A DNA stretch of 64,000 nucleotides from Vannielia litorea (GTDB lineage: Bacteria > Pseudomonadota > Alphaproteobacteria > Rhodobacterales > Rhodobacteraceae): positions 310,001 to 374,000 of the forward strand of contig NZ_JAHVJR010000001.1 of the NCBI RefSeq assembly GCF_019801175.1. The letters run 5' to 3'. The translations under genes were made by a program, and so were the position numbers. The notes beneath the pieces are model-generated. The model was given only the letters and a program-made list of their open reading frames with translations. It did no database searches and had not been told where the DNA came from. Within the stretch, counting starts at the first letter, position 1, and each line of letters starts with the position of its first letter. Of this stretch, positions 1 through 9,069 are shown in pieces.

Positions 1-230
1 AGCAGCGGCTTGCCATCGTAGCTGACGCTGCCGCCCGCCACCCGGCCCGCCTGATCGAGCAGGCCGATGGTGGTGTAGGCGGAGACCGACTTGCCCGAGC
101 CGCTCTCGCCCACCACGCCGACCACCTCGCCCGCGCCGACCTCGAAGCTGACGTCGTGCAGGGCGGTGACCTCGCCGTTGCGGGTGCGGAAGGCGATGGA
201 GAGGTTCTCGACCTTGAGAAGCGGGGTCAT
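1..230 (-). CDS. Dpp/Opp-family ABC transporter ATP-binding protein (N-terminal fragment)
   Basis: The first 76 or so residues of an ABC ATPase are visible; the rest lies beyond the left edge. It starts MTPLLKVENLSIAF and carries a Walker A loop GESGSGKS near residue 45, followed by VSAYTTIGLL, as in DppD/OppD proteins that energise peptide or small-polar-compound import at the inner membrane. The ATG at 230 lies 8 bp after the stop of the upstream permease, so it is the fourth transporter gene of the operon that begins with the amidase at 5577. Substrate cannot be read from this fragment. Confidence 0.9.
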   Translation of the reverse strand, partial: MTPLLKVENLSIAFRTRNGEVTALHDVSFEVGAGEVVGVVGESGSGKSVSAYTTIGLLDQAGRVAGGSVSYDGKPL

Positions 231-238
231 TGGCGGCC

Positions 239-1096
239 TCACGTGCGGCGGGTCGGGTCGACGAGGTCGCGCAGCCCGTCGCCCATGAGGTTGAAGCAGA
301 AGACGGCGAGCATCAGCGCGGTGCCGGGGAAGAGGGCCAGCCACCACTCGCCGGAGATGATGTAGGAGGCGCCCTCGGCGACCATGATGCCCCATTCGGC
401 GGCGGGCGGGCGCACGCCCAGCCCGATGAACGAGAGGCCCGCCGCGTTGAGGATGGCCCAGCCGAGGTTGAGCGAGATCTGCACCATCATCGGCGGCAAC
501 ACGTTGGGGAAGAGTTGGGTGGCGAGGATGCGCAGGCTGGAGCTGCCCGAGAGCCGGGCGGCCTGCACGTAGCCGGCGTTGCGGCGCACGGCCACCTCGG
601 CGCGGGCGACGCGGATGTAGAAGGGCAGGTTGATGACGGCGGTGGCGTAGATCACGTTTTCGACCGTGTTGCCCATGGTCGCCACCACGCCCATTGCCAG
701 CACGAAGAGGGGGAAGGCCATGATGGTATCGGACATGCGGCCGATGATGCGGTCGGCCCAGCCGCCGAAGAAGCCCGCGAGGCAGCCGAGCGCGGAGCCG
801 ATGACGAAGGAGAGCGCCACGGCGGAGAGGGCGATGCCCAGATCGAGCCGGGTCGCGACGATGACGCGGCTGAACACGTCGCGCCCGAGGTGGTCGGTCC
901 CGAAGGGGTGCGCCCATGAGGGCGGTTGCAGCGCATTGACGGCGCGGGTGGCGAGCGGGTCGTAGGGGGCGATGGCCGGGCCGAAGAGGGCGAGGAAGAT
1001 CATCAGCGCGAAGAGGCCAAAGCCGACCGCCGTGAGGGGGTTGCCGGAGAGCGTGTAGCGGAGGCGGGCGAGGGGGGCTGTGAGCGTTGCGGCCAT
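239..1096 (-). CDS. ABC transporter permease, DppC family
   Basis: A 285-residue integral membrane subunit of a peptide/nickel-type ABC importer. It has an N-terminal membrane segment (GFGLFALMIFLALFGPAIAPYDP), the DppC-type extracytoplasmic linker with GTDHLGRDVFSRV, and further hydrophobic segments towards the C-terminus. Length is usual for the family. It follows the DppB-like gene with a 1-bp gap and precedes the ATPase by 8 bp, so translation is probably coupled. Partner: the permease at 1098-2117. Confidence 0.92.
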   Translation of the reverse strand: MAATLTAPLARLRYTLSGNPLTAVGFGLFALMIFLALFGPAIAPYDPLATRAVNALQPPSWAHPFGTDHLGRDVFSRVIVATRLDLGIALSAVALSFVIGSALGCLAGFFGGWADRIIGRMSDTIMAFPLFVLAMGVVATMGNTVENVIYATAVINLPFYIRVARAEVAVRRNAGYVQAARLSGSSSLRILATQLFPNVLPPMMVQISLNLGWAILNAAGLSFIGLGVRPPAAEWGIMVAEGASYIISGEWWLALFPGTALMLAVFCFNLMGDGLRDLVDPTRRT

Positions 1097-1097
1097 G

Positions 1098-2117
1098 TCA
1101 GCTTTCCAGTCCGATGCGCGGGTCGATCAGGGTGAGCACCACGTCGATGAAGAGGTTCACCACCACGAAGAGCAGGGCCATGCAGAGCACGAAGCCCTGC
1201 ACGGCGGCATAGTCGGAGGCGACCAGCGCGCCGATGGCGTAGGAGCCGATGCCGGGCCAGGAGAAGACCTTTTCGACCAGCACGTTGGCGCCGAGAAGGA
1301 AGGAGAACACCATGCCCAGCGTGGTCAGCACCGGCAGGGCGGCGTTGCGGAAGGCATAGACCCAGATCACCCGCGCACCGCCCAGCCCGTTGGCCCGCGC
1401 GGTGCGGACGTATTCGCCCGAGAGCGCGGCCAGCATGGCGGCGCGGGTCATGCGGGCGATGGGTGCGAGTGCAAAGAGGCTGAGGGTGATGGCGGGCAGG
1501 ATCATCTGGCGCAGGCTGGCCCAGAACACCTCCCAATCGCCGGCAAGCGCGGCGTCGATGGAGTAGAATCCGGTCACCTGCGGGGGCGAGAGGTAGAGAA
1601 AATCGAGCCGGCCCAGCGGCGAGGGCGCCCAGCCGAGCAGGTAGTAGAAGATGTAGATCAGGAACAGCCCGGTGAAGAAGGTGGGCAGCGACACGCCTGC
1701 GGTGACAAGCACGCGGCAGAGGTGATCGACCCAGCTGCCGGGGCGGGTGGCGGCCAGCACGCCGAGCGGGATGGCGATGGCCATCGACAGCAGCAGGCCC
1801 GCGAGGGTCAGCTCCAGAGAGGCGGGCAGGCGGCTCATCAGCTCGGTCAGCACCGGACGGCCGGTGGAGAGGGAGTTTCCGAGATCTCCATGCAGGAGAT
1901 CCCGGAGGTAGTAGAGGAACTGGACAGGAAGGGAGTGATCCAGCCCCAGCTCTGCGCGGATCTGGGCGATGGTGTCCTCATTGGCCATGAGACCGGCAAA
2001 GAACACCGCCGGGTCGCCCGGGAGGGCCCGGGTCAGCAGGAAGGTGATCAGGGTCACCCCGAAGACCGGGGGGATCGCCTGAACGACCCTGCCGAAGATG
2101 CGCGAGAGCTTTTCCAC
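1098..2117 (-). CDS. ABC transporter permease, DppB family
   Basis: A 339-residue inner-membrane permease. The family signature is clear at the N-terminus (RVVQAIPPVFGVTLITFLL, then ALPGDPA), with the EAA-like region LANGLGGARVIWVYAFRNA nearer the C-terminus. I chose the GTG at 2117, giving VEKLSRIFGR, because it sits 2 bp after the TGA of the binding-protein gene and has AAGG upstream; the longer frame back to 2165 would overlap that gene and adds a non-family extension. It forms the channel with the DppC-like gene downstream. Confidence 0.9.
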   Translation of the reverse strand: MEKLSRIFGRVVQAIPPVFGVTLITFLLTRALPGDPAVFFAGLMANEDTIAQIRAELGLDHSLPVQFLYYLRDLLHGDLGNSLSTGRPVLTELMSRLPASLELTLAGLLLSMAIAIPLGVLAATRPGSWVDHLCRVLVTAGVSLPTFFTGLFLIYIFYYLLGWAPSPLGRLDFLYLSPPQVTGFYSIDAALAGDWEVFWASLRQMILPAITLSLFALAPIARMTRAAMLAALSGEYVRTARANGLGGARVIWVYAFRNAALPVLTTLGMVFSFLLGANVLVEKVFSWPGIGSYAIGALVASDYAAVQGFVLCMALLFVVVNLFIDVVLTLIDPRIGLES

Positions 2118-2119
2118 GA

Positions 2120-3742
2120 TCAGCCCTTGGCCATGTTGGTGACGGCGAGCTGGCGGTGGAACCACGAGACGTAGCCCTCGACCTCGGGCTTCATCGCCGC
2201 GTCGAGATAGGGCTGGTAGAGCGGGATGCGCGGCACGTCCTCAAAAGCGATCTCGATCATCCGCTTGATGTTGGGTTCATAGGCCGGATCATCGGTTTCC
2301 ATCGTCAGGGTCTCCTCCACCAGCGAGGCGATCTCGGGGTTGGAGTAGTTCGACGAGTTGAAGAGGTGCCCCTCGATATAGGCCCAGTAGAAGTAGTAGT
2401 CGGGGTAGTTGAGCCAGCCGCCGAAGTTTTCGAGATGCATCGGCAGGCGCTTTTCGACGAGGGCCGCGGTGCGCCAGTTGGCGCCCGGGATCTTGTCGAG
2501 CGTGGCGGTGATGCCGATCTTGGCGAGGCTTTCCTGGATGAGCAGCGCGGTCGGCTCCATCCAGTCGGCGAGGCCGAGGTTGTAGGAGAGTGTGGTCTCG
2601 AACCCGTCGGCAAACCCGGCCTCCTCCATCAGCGCCTTGGCCTTCTCGAGGTCGGTCGCATAGGGGAAGGGCTGGGGCCATTCGGTGGTGGAAGGGCTGG
2701 CCTCAGTGCCGCCCCACATCGGCTTGCCACGGCCATAGGCCCCGGCGGCGAGGATATCCTCGTATGGCAGGGCGAAGGCGATGGCCTGACGCACAAGCTT
2801 GTTGTCGAAGGGCGCCATGGCCACGTTGAGGCCCAGCACGTGCAGGCAGTTGTCGATCGGCGCGCCCTCGACCTTGGCGACACCGCTCTCGGCCATCTCC
2901 TTGGCGTCCTTGGAGGGGACATCCATGTAGAAATCCACATCGCCGCGCTCGAGCAGGGCCCGGCGGGTGGCGGCGGAGGGCACCTCGCGCACGATCACCC
3001 GCTTCATCGGGGGCAGGGTGCCAAGTGCCCAATCCTCGTTGCGCTCGTAGACGAACTGTTGGCCGGCATCCCAGCGGGTGACCTTGTAGGGGCCGGAGCC
3101 TGCGGGGTTTTCGTGCAGATATTCGGTGGCCCATGGGTCATCTTCGGTGGCGTGCTCCATCGCCACCTTGGAGTTGATCACCAGCGGCACCGGCACGGCG
3201 AGGTCGGGCAGGGCGAGCTTGGAGGGGGCGGGCAGATCGACCCGGAAGGTCATCTCGTCGACCACCACGAACTGCTCGGGCGACGACATTGAGCCCGCCT
3301 TCATCTGAGTCAGCGGGAAGCCACCGAGGGTGACGGCGCGGTCGAACGACCATTTCACATCTTCAGCCGTGACCTGGCTGCCATCCCAGAACTTGGCCTT
3401 GGGGCTGATTTTGAAAGTAATCGATTTGCCGTCTTCGGCGACTTCCCAGCTTTCGGCGATCTCGGGCTCGATGACGGTGGAATCGTAGGCGATGGTGCCA
3501 TCTTCCAGCGTTTTGGTGCCGAAGCGCACGAGCCGGTCATAGATGTTGACGGCCACCTGGTAGGAGGGGCGGTTGGTGCCGGTGCGGTGCAGATCGAGGC
3601 TGTTGATCGTGTCGCCGATCACCACCAGCAGGGTGTCATCCCCGGCTGCCGCAGAGGCGGGCAGGGCGCGGAGGAAGGGCAGCAGGGCGGCGCCGCCGAT
3701 GGTGGCCGAACCGGCCCTGAGAAAGTCGCGTCGTTTCATCAT
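2120..3742 (-). CDS. Tat-exported ABC substrate-binding protein, DppA/OppA family
   Basis: A roughly 540-residue extracytoplasmic solute-binding protein of family 5. The N-terminus MMKRRDFLRAGSATIGG is a twin-arginine signal, with likely cleavage after ASAAA. Inside, ITFKISPKAKFWDGSQVTA and AEDVKWSFDR are typical of the family. GGAGA lies just before the ATG at 3742; the ATGs at 3739 and 3751 are alternatives. The amidase stop (3760-3762) is close upstream, so the binding protein is co-transcribed with it. Ligand unknown; the amidase neighbour suggests an amide or ureido compound rather than an ordinary peptide, which is inference. Confidence 0.9.
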   Translation of the reverse strand: MMKRRDFLRAGSATIGGAALLPFLRALPASAAAGDDTLLVVIGDTINSLDLHRTGTNRPSYQVAVNIYDRLVRFGTKTLEDGTIAYDSTVIEPEIAESWEVAEDGKSITFKISPKAKFWDGSQVTAEDVKWSFDRAVTLGGFPLTQMKAGSMSSPEQFVVVDEMTFRVDLPAPSKLALPDLAVPVPLVINSKVAMEHATEDDPWATEYLHENPAGSGPYKVTRWDAGQQFVYERNEDWALGTLPPMKRVIVREVPSAATRRALLERGDVDFYMDVPSKDAKEMAESGVAKVEGAPIDNCLHVLGLNVAMAPFDNKLVRQAIAFALPYEDILAAGAYGRGKPMWGGTEASPSTTEWPQPFPYATDLEKAKALMEEAGFADGFETTLSYNLGLADWMEPTALLIQESLAKIGITATLDKIPGANWRTAALVEKRLPMHLENFGGWLNYPDYYFYWAYIEGHLFNSSNYSNPEIASLVEETLTMETDDPAYEPNIKRMIEIAFEDVPRIPLYQPYLDAAMKPEVEGYVSWFHRQLAVTNMAKG

Positions 3743-3759
3743 GGTCTCCATGTCGGTTA

Positions 3760-5577
3760 TCAGGTGTCCGCTTTTGCGGATTGGGTTTCGAGAAAGGCGC
3801 GCCAACCGCCGAACCGGGAAATTTCTTCGGCCGAGGCGGTGGCCGCAGACTCGCACAGGAACCCCGTAACTTCGCGGCCATCGGATATAGTCAGTGTGCC
3901 GATGGTCATAGGGGCGGGGAGGGTTTTGAGGAAGCTGCCCATTTTGGAGGCAGGCATTGCCCAGACTTCAAGCGCGATCCGGTGGCCTTGCCCCTTTTCT
4001 GTGCAGCGCAGGAGTCCGGGCCGGTGCGGTGGGCCGCCCGGGAGGCTGAAGAAGCGGTAGTCGGGTGCGGTCTCGCAGGCGTAGAGAAAGCGCGCGCCGC
4101 GGCTGGTGAGATCGCCGTTGAGCGGCAGGCCCGACATGTGGGCGCCAAGCACGGCAAGGGCAATTTCATCCTCGGCGGGCGCATCGCTGGCAGGGGCGAG
4201 GGGCGGGAGCGGCCAGCCGGTGCCGCCGGGGGCGGGGGCCAGCGTGGCCTGAAGCTCGCGGCCAAGGGCGGCGAGCAGGGCATCTTCGCCCGCGCACGCC
4301 ACGAGGGTCACGTTGCCGGGGTGGCCATCGGCGCGGGGTGCGACCGGCACCGCCAGCGCCGACATGTCGAGCAGGTTGACGAAGTTGGTGTAGGTGCCGA
4401 GGCGGGAGTTGGCGGCGACGGGTTCGGCCGCGATATCCGCCACGGTGCAGAGCGCGGGGATGGTGGGCACGCAGAGCATGTCGAGCCCGTCGATTTGGGT
4501 TTCGATCAGGCGCTTGAGGTCGCGGAAACGGTATTGCGCGCGGAAGGTATCGGTGGCCGAGAACCTCTGCGCCTTGCCGACGATCTCGCGGATTACCGGC
4601 AGCACGGCCTCCGGATCATCGCGCATCAGGTCTTCGATCACGGTGTGGCGCTCGGCGACCCAGGGGCCATCGTAGAGCATGACGGCGACCTCGTAGAAGG
4701 GCTTGAAATCCAGCTCGACGATGCGGTGCCCGGCGGCGATGAGGTGGGCGAGGGTGGCGTCGAAATTCTCTTCCTGCGCGCTGTCGCCGAAGAACTCGCG
4801 GGTAGCCTTGCTCGGCACACCGATGGCGAGCGGGCGAAGCGCGCCGGGGGCGGGGGTGGCGATGGGGCGGGCGTAGCCGTCGGCGGGGTCGTATCCGGCG
4901 GCGGATTGGTAGGCGCGGTAGGCATCGTCGACGTTGAGGGCGAAGATCGAGGGGGTCTCGCAGCTGCGGCAGGCGGGGACGACGCCAGAGGCGGAGAGCG
5001 CGCCGAGTGTGGGCTTGAGGCCGACGACGCCGTTCATCGCGGCGGGCACGCGGCCCGAGCCTGCGGTATCGGTGCCCAGCGAGAAGGTGACGAGGCCGCG
5101 CCCGACCGCCACGCCGGAGCCGCCCGAAGAGCCGCCGGGCACAAGCGCGGGGTTGATCGCGTTGAGCGGGGCGGGGCCGGTGGTGCGGGTGCCGTTGAGG
5201 CCGGTGGCGAACTGGTCGAGGCTGGTCTTGCCCAGCGGAATTGCCCCGGCGGCACGCAGGCGGGCAATCAGAAAGGCATCGTTTTCAGGTGTATAGGCAA
5301 AGGCGGGGCAGCCGGCGGTGGTGGGCCATCCACCCACGTCGATATTGTCTTTCACCGCGAAGGGCAGGCCGTAGAGCGGGTATTTTACCGGATCGAACGG
5401 CCCGAGCGCCTCGGCCATCGCCAGGAGCTCGGCCTCGGTGGCGAGGTGCAGGAAGATGCCCGGATCGCCCGCCGCCTCGACCCGGCGCAGCGCCTCCTGC
5501 ATCACCTCGGCGGGCGTGGTGCCGCTGGCGTAGGCCGTGTGCAGGGTGGTGATGTAGAAGGGGAGATCTTGCAGCAT
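3760..5577 (-). CDS. atzF: Allophanate-hydrolase-like amidase (AtzF family)
   Basis: A 605-residue amidase-signature enzyme. The Ser-cisSer-Lys triad is visible as K76 (FAVKDNID), S151 (PGGSSGGSG) and S174 (DTAGSGRVP). The C-terminal part from about residue 460 continues with SLPGGPPHRPGLLR and LEVWAMP, matching the extra C-terminal domain that separates allophanate hydrolase (allophanate to ammonia and CO2) from plain amidases; length also fits. No urea carboxylase, biuret hydrolase or AtzE is beside it, so the substrate may differ. The start at 5577 (MLQDLPFY) was preferred to one at 5676 because the latter extends through the promoter gap. It leads the Dpp-type operon and is divergent from a LysR gene. 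Confidence 0.82.
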   Translation of the reverse strand: MLQDLPFYITTLHTAYASGTTPAEVMQEALRRVEAAGDPGIFLHLATEAELLAMAEALGPFDPVKYPLYGLPFAVKDNIDVGGWPTTAGCPAFAYTPENDAFLIARLRAAGAIPLGKTSLDQFATGLNGTRTTGPAPLNAINPALVPGGSSGGSGVAVGRGLVTFSLGTDTAGSGRVPAAMNGVVGLKPTLGALSASGVVPACRSCETPSIFALNVDDAYRAYQSAAGYDPADGYARPIATPAPGALRPLAIGVPSKATREFFGDSAQEENFDATLAHLIAAGHRIVELDFKPFYEVAVMLYDGPWVAERHTVIEDLMRDDPEAVLPVIREIVGKAQRFSATDTFRAQYRFRDLKRLIETQIDGLDMLCVPTIPALCTVADIAAEPVAANSRLGTYTNFVNLLDMSALAVPVAPRADGHPGNVTLVACAGEDALLAALGRELQATLAPAPGGTGWPLPPLAPASDAPAEDEIALAVLGAHMSGLPLNGDLTSRGARFLYACETAPDYRFFSLPGGPPHRPGLLRCTEKGQGHRIALEVWAMPASKMGSFLKTLPAPMTIGTLTISDGREVTGFLCESAATASAEEISRFGGWRAFLETQSAKADT

Positions 5578-5629
5578 TGGGCCTGTCCGTTCGGTGAGTC
5601 TGACCCGATGGAAGCACTCGCAGGCGATG

Positions 5630-5658
5630 CGCGATACTGCTATTTCTGCACCATCGCG
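5630..5658. promoter_or_regulatory. Candidate LysR operator between divergent genes
   Basis: In the 110-bp gap between the amidase and the LysR gene an inverted repeat CGCGAT (5630-5635) and ATCGCG (5653-5658) flanks an AT-richer 17-bp centre. LysR proteins usually bind such dyads in divergent promoters. The repeat is short, so this is tentative. Confidence 0.35.
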
Positions 5659-5687
5659 CTGCATTTGTTGCACCACATGGAGGGATC

Positions 5688-6590
5688 ATGCGCTTTCAGA
5701 CCACGCTGAAATACATTGACGCGGTGGCCCGCACCGGCTCGATCCGGCGGGCGGCGGACACGCTCTCGATCACCTCCACGGCGCTCAACCGGCGTATCCT
5801 GGCCTTCGAGGAAGAGCTGGGCGCGGAGCTGTTCGAGAGGATGTCGACCGGGGTGCGGCTTTCAGCGGCGGGAGAGCTGCTGGTGCAATCGGCGCGCGGG
5901 CAGATCGGGGAGATGGAGCGGCTGAAGGCGCAGCTCGCGGACCTGAAGGGGGAGCGGCGGGGGCATGTTTCGATCGCATGTTCGCAGGCGATGCTGCCCT
6001 ATTTCTTCCCTGAGCAGATCGCGGCTTACCGGGCGCAGCATCCGCTCGTGACCTTCAACGTGATGCAGCGCGACAGGGCGGCGGCGGAGGAGGCGCTGGT
6101 GGATCACAGTGCCGACCTCGCGCTGGTGTTCGAGCCTGCGCAGCTTTCGGATTTCGACGTGCTGCTGGCGGTGGATCAGCCGGTGCATGCGGTGATGGCC
6201 GCCAGCCACCCGCTGGCGCGGCAGGAGGTGGTGCGGCTGCGCGAGTGTTTCGGCTATCCGCTGATCATGCCGGCGCGCAACATCTCGGTGCGCGGGCTGA
6301 TCGACGCCGCCGCCAGGCGCAGCTCGGCGCGGATGAAGGTGATGGTGGAGTCTGACAACTTCGAGTTCATGCGCAACCTGACCCGCTCGGAGGAGATCAT
6401 CGCCTTCCAGATCCCGGTGGGCCTGCCTTCTGGCGATTGGGAGGATGGCACCGTGAGCCGCCCGATCGACCGGCGCGACCTTGCCGTGGGGCGCATTTAC
6501 CTTGGCCACCTCAAGGGGCGGGTGATGCCGGTGGCGGTCGCCGGGTTTGCGCGGCAGATCCAGCAGGTGCTCGCAGAACGCTACGAGTGA
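5688..6590 (+). CDS. LysR-family transcriptional regulator
   Basis: A 300-residue LysR-type regulator. The N-terminal winged helix-turn-helix covers about residues 1-60 (YIDAVARTGSIRRAADTL, then SITSTALNRRI), followed by a linker helix and a periplasmic-binding-like effector domain from about residue 90 (RGHVSIACSQAM). GGAGGG stands 5 bp before the ATG. It is divergent from the amidase and ABC operon and probably controls it in response to the imported substrate; the effector is not evident. Confidence 0.93.
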   Translation: MRFQTTLKYIDAVARTGSIRRAADTLSITSTALNRRILAFEEELGAELFERMSTGVRLSAAGELLVQSARGQIGEMERLKAQLADLKGERRGHVSIACSQAMLPYFFPEQIAAYRAQHPLVTFNVMQRDRAAAEEALVDHSADLALVFEPAQLSDFDVLLAVDQPVHAVMAASHPLARQEVVRLRECFGYPLIMPARNISVRGLIDAAARRSSARMKVMVESDNFEFMRNLTRSEEIIAFQIPVGLPSGDWEDGTVSRPIDRRDLAVGRIYLGHLKGRVMPVAVAGFARQIQQVLAERYE

Positions 6591-6638
6591 GCCACGCGCC
6601 TATGCCGCGCCGCCATGCCTGATTTTTCAGCCGGGTGC

Positions 6639-6682
6639 TTGCAGATCGAAAAAAGATCGGTATGCTGATTATCAGCACACTG
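6639..6682 (+). promoter_or_regulatory. Promoter and MarR-type operator of the hydroxylase operon
   Basis: A -35-like TTGCAG (6639-6644), a 16-bp spacer and a -10-like TATGCT (6661-6666) precede the hydroxylase operon. The -10 is buried in a near-perfect palindrome: GTATGCTGAT (6660-6669), one T, then ATCAGCACAC (6671-6680), with one mismatch in ten pairs. An operator covering the -10 fits repression, and the MarR gene at the end of the operon is the obvious candidate. The same motif recurs before livK (16286-16300). Confidence 0.65.
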
Positions 6683-6729
6683 GCAATCTGCCCTGCGGCC
6701 ATAGGCGGGGCGAAAGAAAGGCTCCATCG

Positions 6730-9069
6730 GTGAAGACTTCCGAGCGCGGCGTGGGCGCTTCGATTCCACGCTTCGAGGATGACAGATATCTGGAGGGCCG
6801 GGGCCGGTTCGTGGGTGACATCCGGATGCCGAACATGCTGGAAGTCGCTTTTCTGCGCAGCCCGCTGGCCCATGCCGAGATTTTGGGCATCGCCAAGCCG
6901 GAGGGCGCGGCGCATCAGGTCTTTACCGCCGCCGACCTCGACGGGGTGCAGGGTATTCGGGCGGACAGCGGCCTGCCGGGCTTTCGCAGCTCTGTGCAGC
7001 CGATCCTTGCCGCGGACCGCATCCGCCATGTGAACGAGCCGATCGCGGCCTGCGTGGCAGCCACCCGCGCCGAGGCCGAAGACCTTGCGGACCTCACCCG
7101 GCTGGATGCCAAGCCTCTCCCAGCCGTGCATGACATGCTGAAGGCGCGCGACAAGGATGCGCCGTTGCTGCACCCGGAGTGGGAAGAAAACGCCTTTCTG
7201 GAAAGCGGGTTCGAGCAGGGGATCGAGGCGGCCATCGAGAAGGCTACCGTGACCGTGCGCCGCCAGTATCGCACCGCGCGGCAGTGCATGTCTCCGATGG
7301 AGGGGCGCGGCGCGGTGGCCTATTTTGACGATCAGGCAGATCAGCTGGTGATCATCACCTCTACCCAGATGCCGCATATCGTGCGCAACGGGCTGGCCGA
7401 GTGCCTCGGGCTGGATCAGGGCCGCATAAGGGTGATTGCGCCCGATGTGGGCGGCGGCTTTGGCTACAAGGGTATCCTGCTGGCCGAAGAGGTGGTGCTG
7501 GGCTGGCTCGCCATGCGCCTGCGCCGCCCAATGCGCTGGATCGAGGATCGGCGGGAGCAGCTGGCGGGTAATGCCAACTGCCGCGAGCATTGGTATGACA
7601 TCACCGGCTATGCCTCGGCCGATGGCAAGCTGCTGGGCGTGGATTGCGAGGCGATCGTGGATAGCGGGGCCTATTCGGCCTATCCGTTCTCGGCCTGCCT
7701 TGAGGCGGCTCAGGTCGCCTCGATCCTGCCGGGGCCCTACGTGATGGAGGGCTACCGTTGCCGCACATGGTCGGTGGCGACGAACAAGCCCGCGATCCTG
7801 CCCTATCGCGGCGTGGCCCGGACGGGCGTGTGCTTTGCGATGGAACTGGTGATTGACGATTTGGCCTGCGAGTTGGGGATCGAGCCTGCCGAGTTTCGCC
7901 GCCGCAACCTCGCGCCCGCCGAGCAGATGCCGTTTGTGAATATCACCGGAAAGATCTTTGACTCCGGCGATTACGTGGAGGCGCTGGACCGCGCGGTGAA
8001 GGCGCTGGACCTGCCTGCCCTGCGTGCGCGGCAAGAGAAGGGCGAGCCGGATGGGCGGCTGTTGGGCGTGGGCCTGTCGATCTTTTGCGAGCAGGGGGCG
8101 CACGGCACCTCGGTTTACAGCGGTTGGGGCATTCCGATGGTTCCGGGCTACGAGCAGGCGACCGCGCGGATGACGCCCGATGGCGGGCTGGAGCTGCGGG
8201 TGGGCGTGCAGAGCCACGGGCAGAGCCTTGAGACGACGCTGGCGCAGGTGGCCAATGAGGTGCTGGGCGTGGAGCCGGGCAAGGTGCGGCTGGTGCATGG
8301 CGACACGGCGCTGACCCCCTATTCCACCGGCACATGGGGCTCGCGCTGCATGGTCATGGCGGGCGGCGCGGTGGCGACGGCCTGCGAGGAACTGGCGGAG
8401 CGGGTGAAGGCGATTGCGGCCAAGCTGCTGCAGGCCGAGCCGGAGCAGATCACCCTTGCCGATGGCGAGGCGCGGGGGCCGTCTGGCTCGGTCTCTCTGA
8501 GCAGGATTGGGGCGGCCTGGTACCATGCGCCGCAGGACTTGCCGGAGGGCGTGGATGCGGGCGGGCTGGAGGCCACGAAGGGCTACAAGACGGTGCGCGA
8601 CACAGGCACCTTCTCTTACGCCTGCCATTCGGCGCTGGTGCTGGTGGACCCAGAAACCGGCGAGGTGGAGATCGAGCGCTACGGGATCGTCGAGGATGGC
8701 GGCGTGCTGGTGAACCCGATGGTGGTGGACGGGCAGGTTTGGGGCGGTGCAGTGCAGGGCATCGGCACGGCGCTCTATGAAGAGATGCCCTATGACAGCG
8801 AGGGCCAGCCGCTGGCCACGACGCTGGCCGATTACATGCTGCCCGGCGCGGCGGAGTCGCCCTCCATCGTGATTGACCACATGGAGACGCCCTCGCCGAT
8901 CAGCCGGTTCGGGCAGAAGGGGATTGGCGAGAGCGGGGCGATTGGCCCGCCCGCCGCGATTGGCAATGCGGTGAACGATGCACTGCGTGGCTTCGGGGCG
9001 CGGATTGGGCAGGTGCCGATCACGCCCGAGCGGGTGCTGGCGGCGCTCGCCGCGGGAGGCCAGCGATGA
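6730..9069 (+). CDS. Molybdenum hydroxylase large subunit (xanthine dehydrogenase/CoxL family)
   Basis: A 779-residue molybdopterin-cytosine-dinucleotide subunit. Family marks: SIPRFEDDRYLEGRGRFVGD at the N-terminus, GGGFGYKG, and the catalytic-glutamate motif GIGESGAIGPP near the C-terminus. The active-site loop reads PYRGVAR; form I CO dehydrogenase has AYXCSFR here, so CO is not the expected substrate. Such enzymes hydroxylate N-heterocycles or aldehydes with water-derived oxygen. The GTG start at 6730 (VKTSERGVGAS) matches the family N-terminus and has AGAAAGG upstream. The stop overlaps the next ATG (ATGA). The FAD and Fe-S subunits follow. Confidence 0.93.
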   Translation: MKTSERGVGASIPRFEDDRYLEGRGRFVGDIRMPNMLEVAFLRSPLAHAEILGIAKPEGAAHQVFTAADLDGVQGIRADSGLPGFRSSVQPILAADRIRHVNEPIAACVAATRAEAEDLADLTRLDAKPLPAVHDMLKARDKDAPLLHPEWEENAFLESGFEQGIEAAIEKATVTVRRQYRTARQCMSPMEGRGAVAYFDDQADQLVIITSTQMPHIVRNGLAECLGLDQGRIRVIAPDVGGGFGYKGILLAEEVVLGWLAMRLRRPMRWIEDRREQLAGNANCREHWYDITGYASADGKLLGVDCEAIVDSGAYSAYPFSACLEAAQVASILPGPYVMEGYRCRTWSVATNKPAILPYRGVARTGVCFAMELVIDDLACELGIEPAEFRRRNLAPAEQMPFVNITGKIFDSGDYVEALDRAVKALDLPALRARQEKGEPDGRLLGVGLSIFCEQGAHGTSVYSGWGIPMVPGYEQATARMTPDGGLELRVGVQSHGQSLETTLAQVANEVLGVEPGKVRLVHGDTALTPYSTGTWGSRCMVMAGGAVATACEELAERVKAIAAKLLQAEPEQITLADGEARGPSGSVSLSRIGAAWYHAPQDLPEGVDAGGLEATKGYKTVRDTGTFSYACHSALVLVDPETGEVEIERYGIVEDGGVLVNPMVVDGQVWGGAVQGIGTALYEEMPYDSEGQPLATTLADYMLPGAAESPSIVIDHMETPSPISRFGQKGIGESGAIGPPAAIGNAVNDALRGFGARIGQVPITPERVLAALAAGGQR

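Noticed and set aside
3781..5709. A 642-codon open frame opposite the allophanate-hydrolase-like gene
   Set aside because: Its product is Gly/Arg/His-rich low-complexity sequence without family features; GC-rich genes commonly leave such frames open on the other strand, and the amidase motifs on the minus strand are unmistakable.
6511..8880. A 789-codon open frame opposite the molybdenum hydroxylase large subunit
   Set aside because: Rich in Arg, His and Ala with no recognisable domain, and fully covered by a convincing gene on the other strand.
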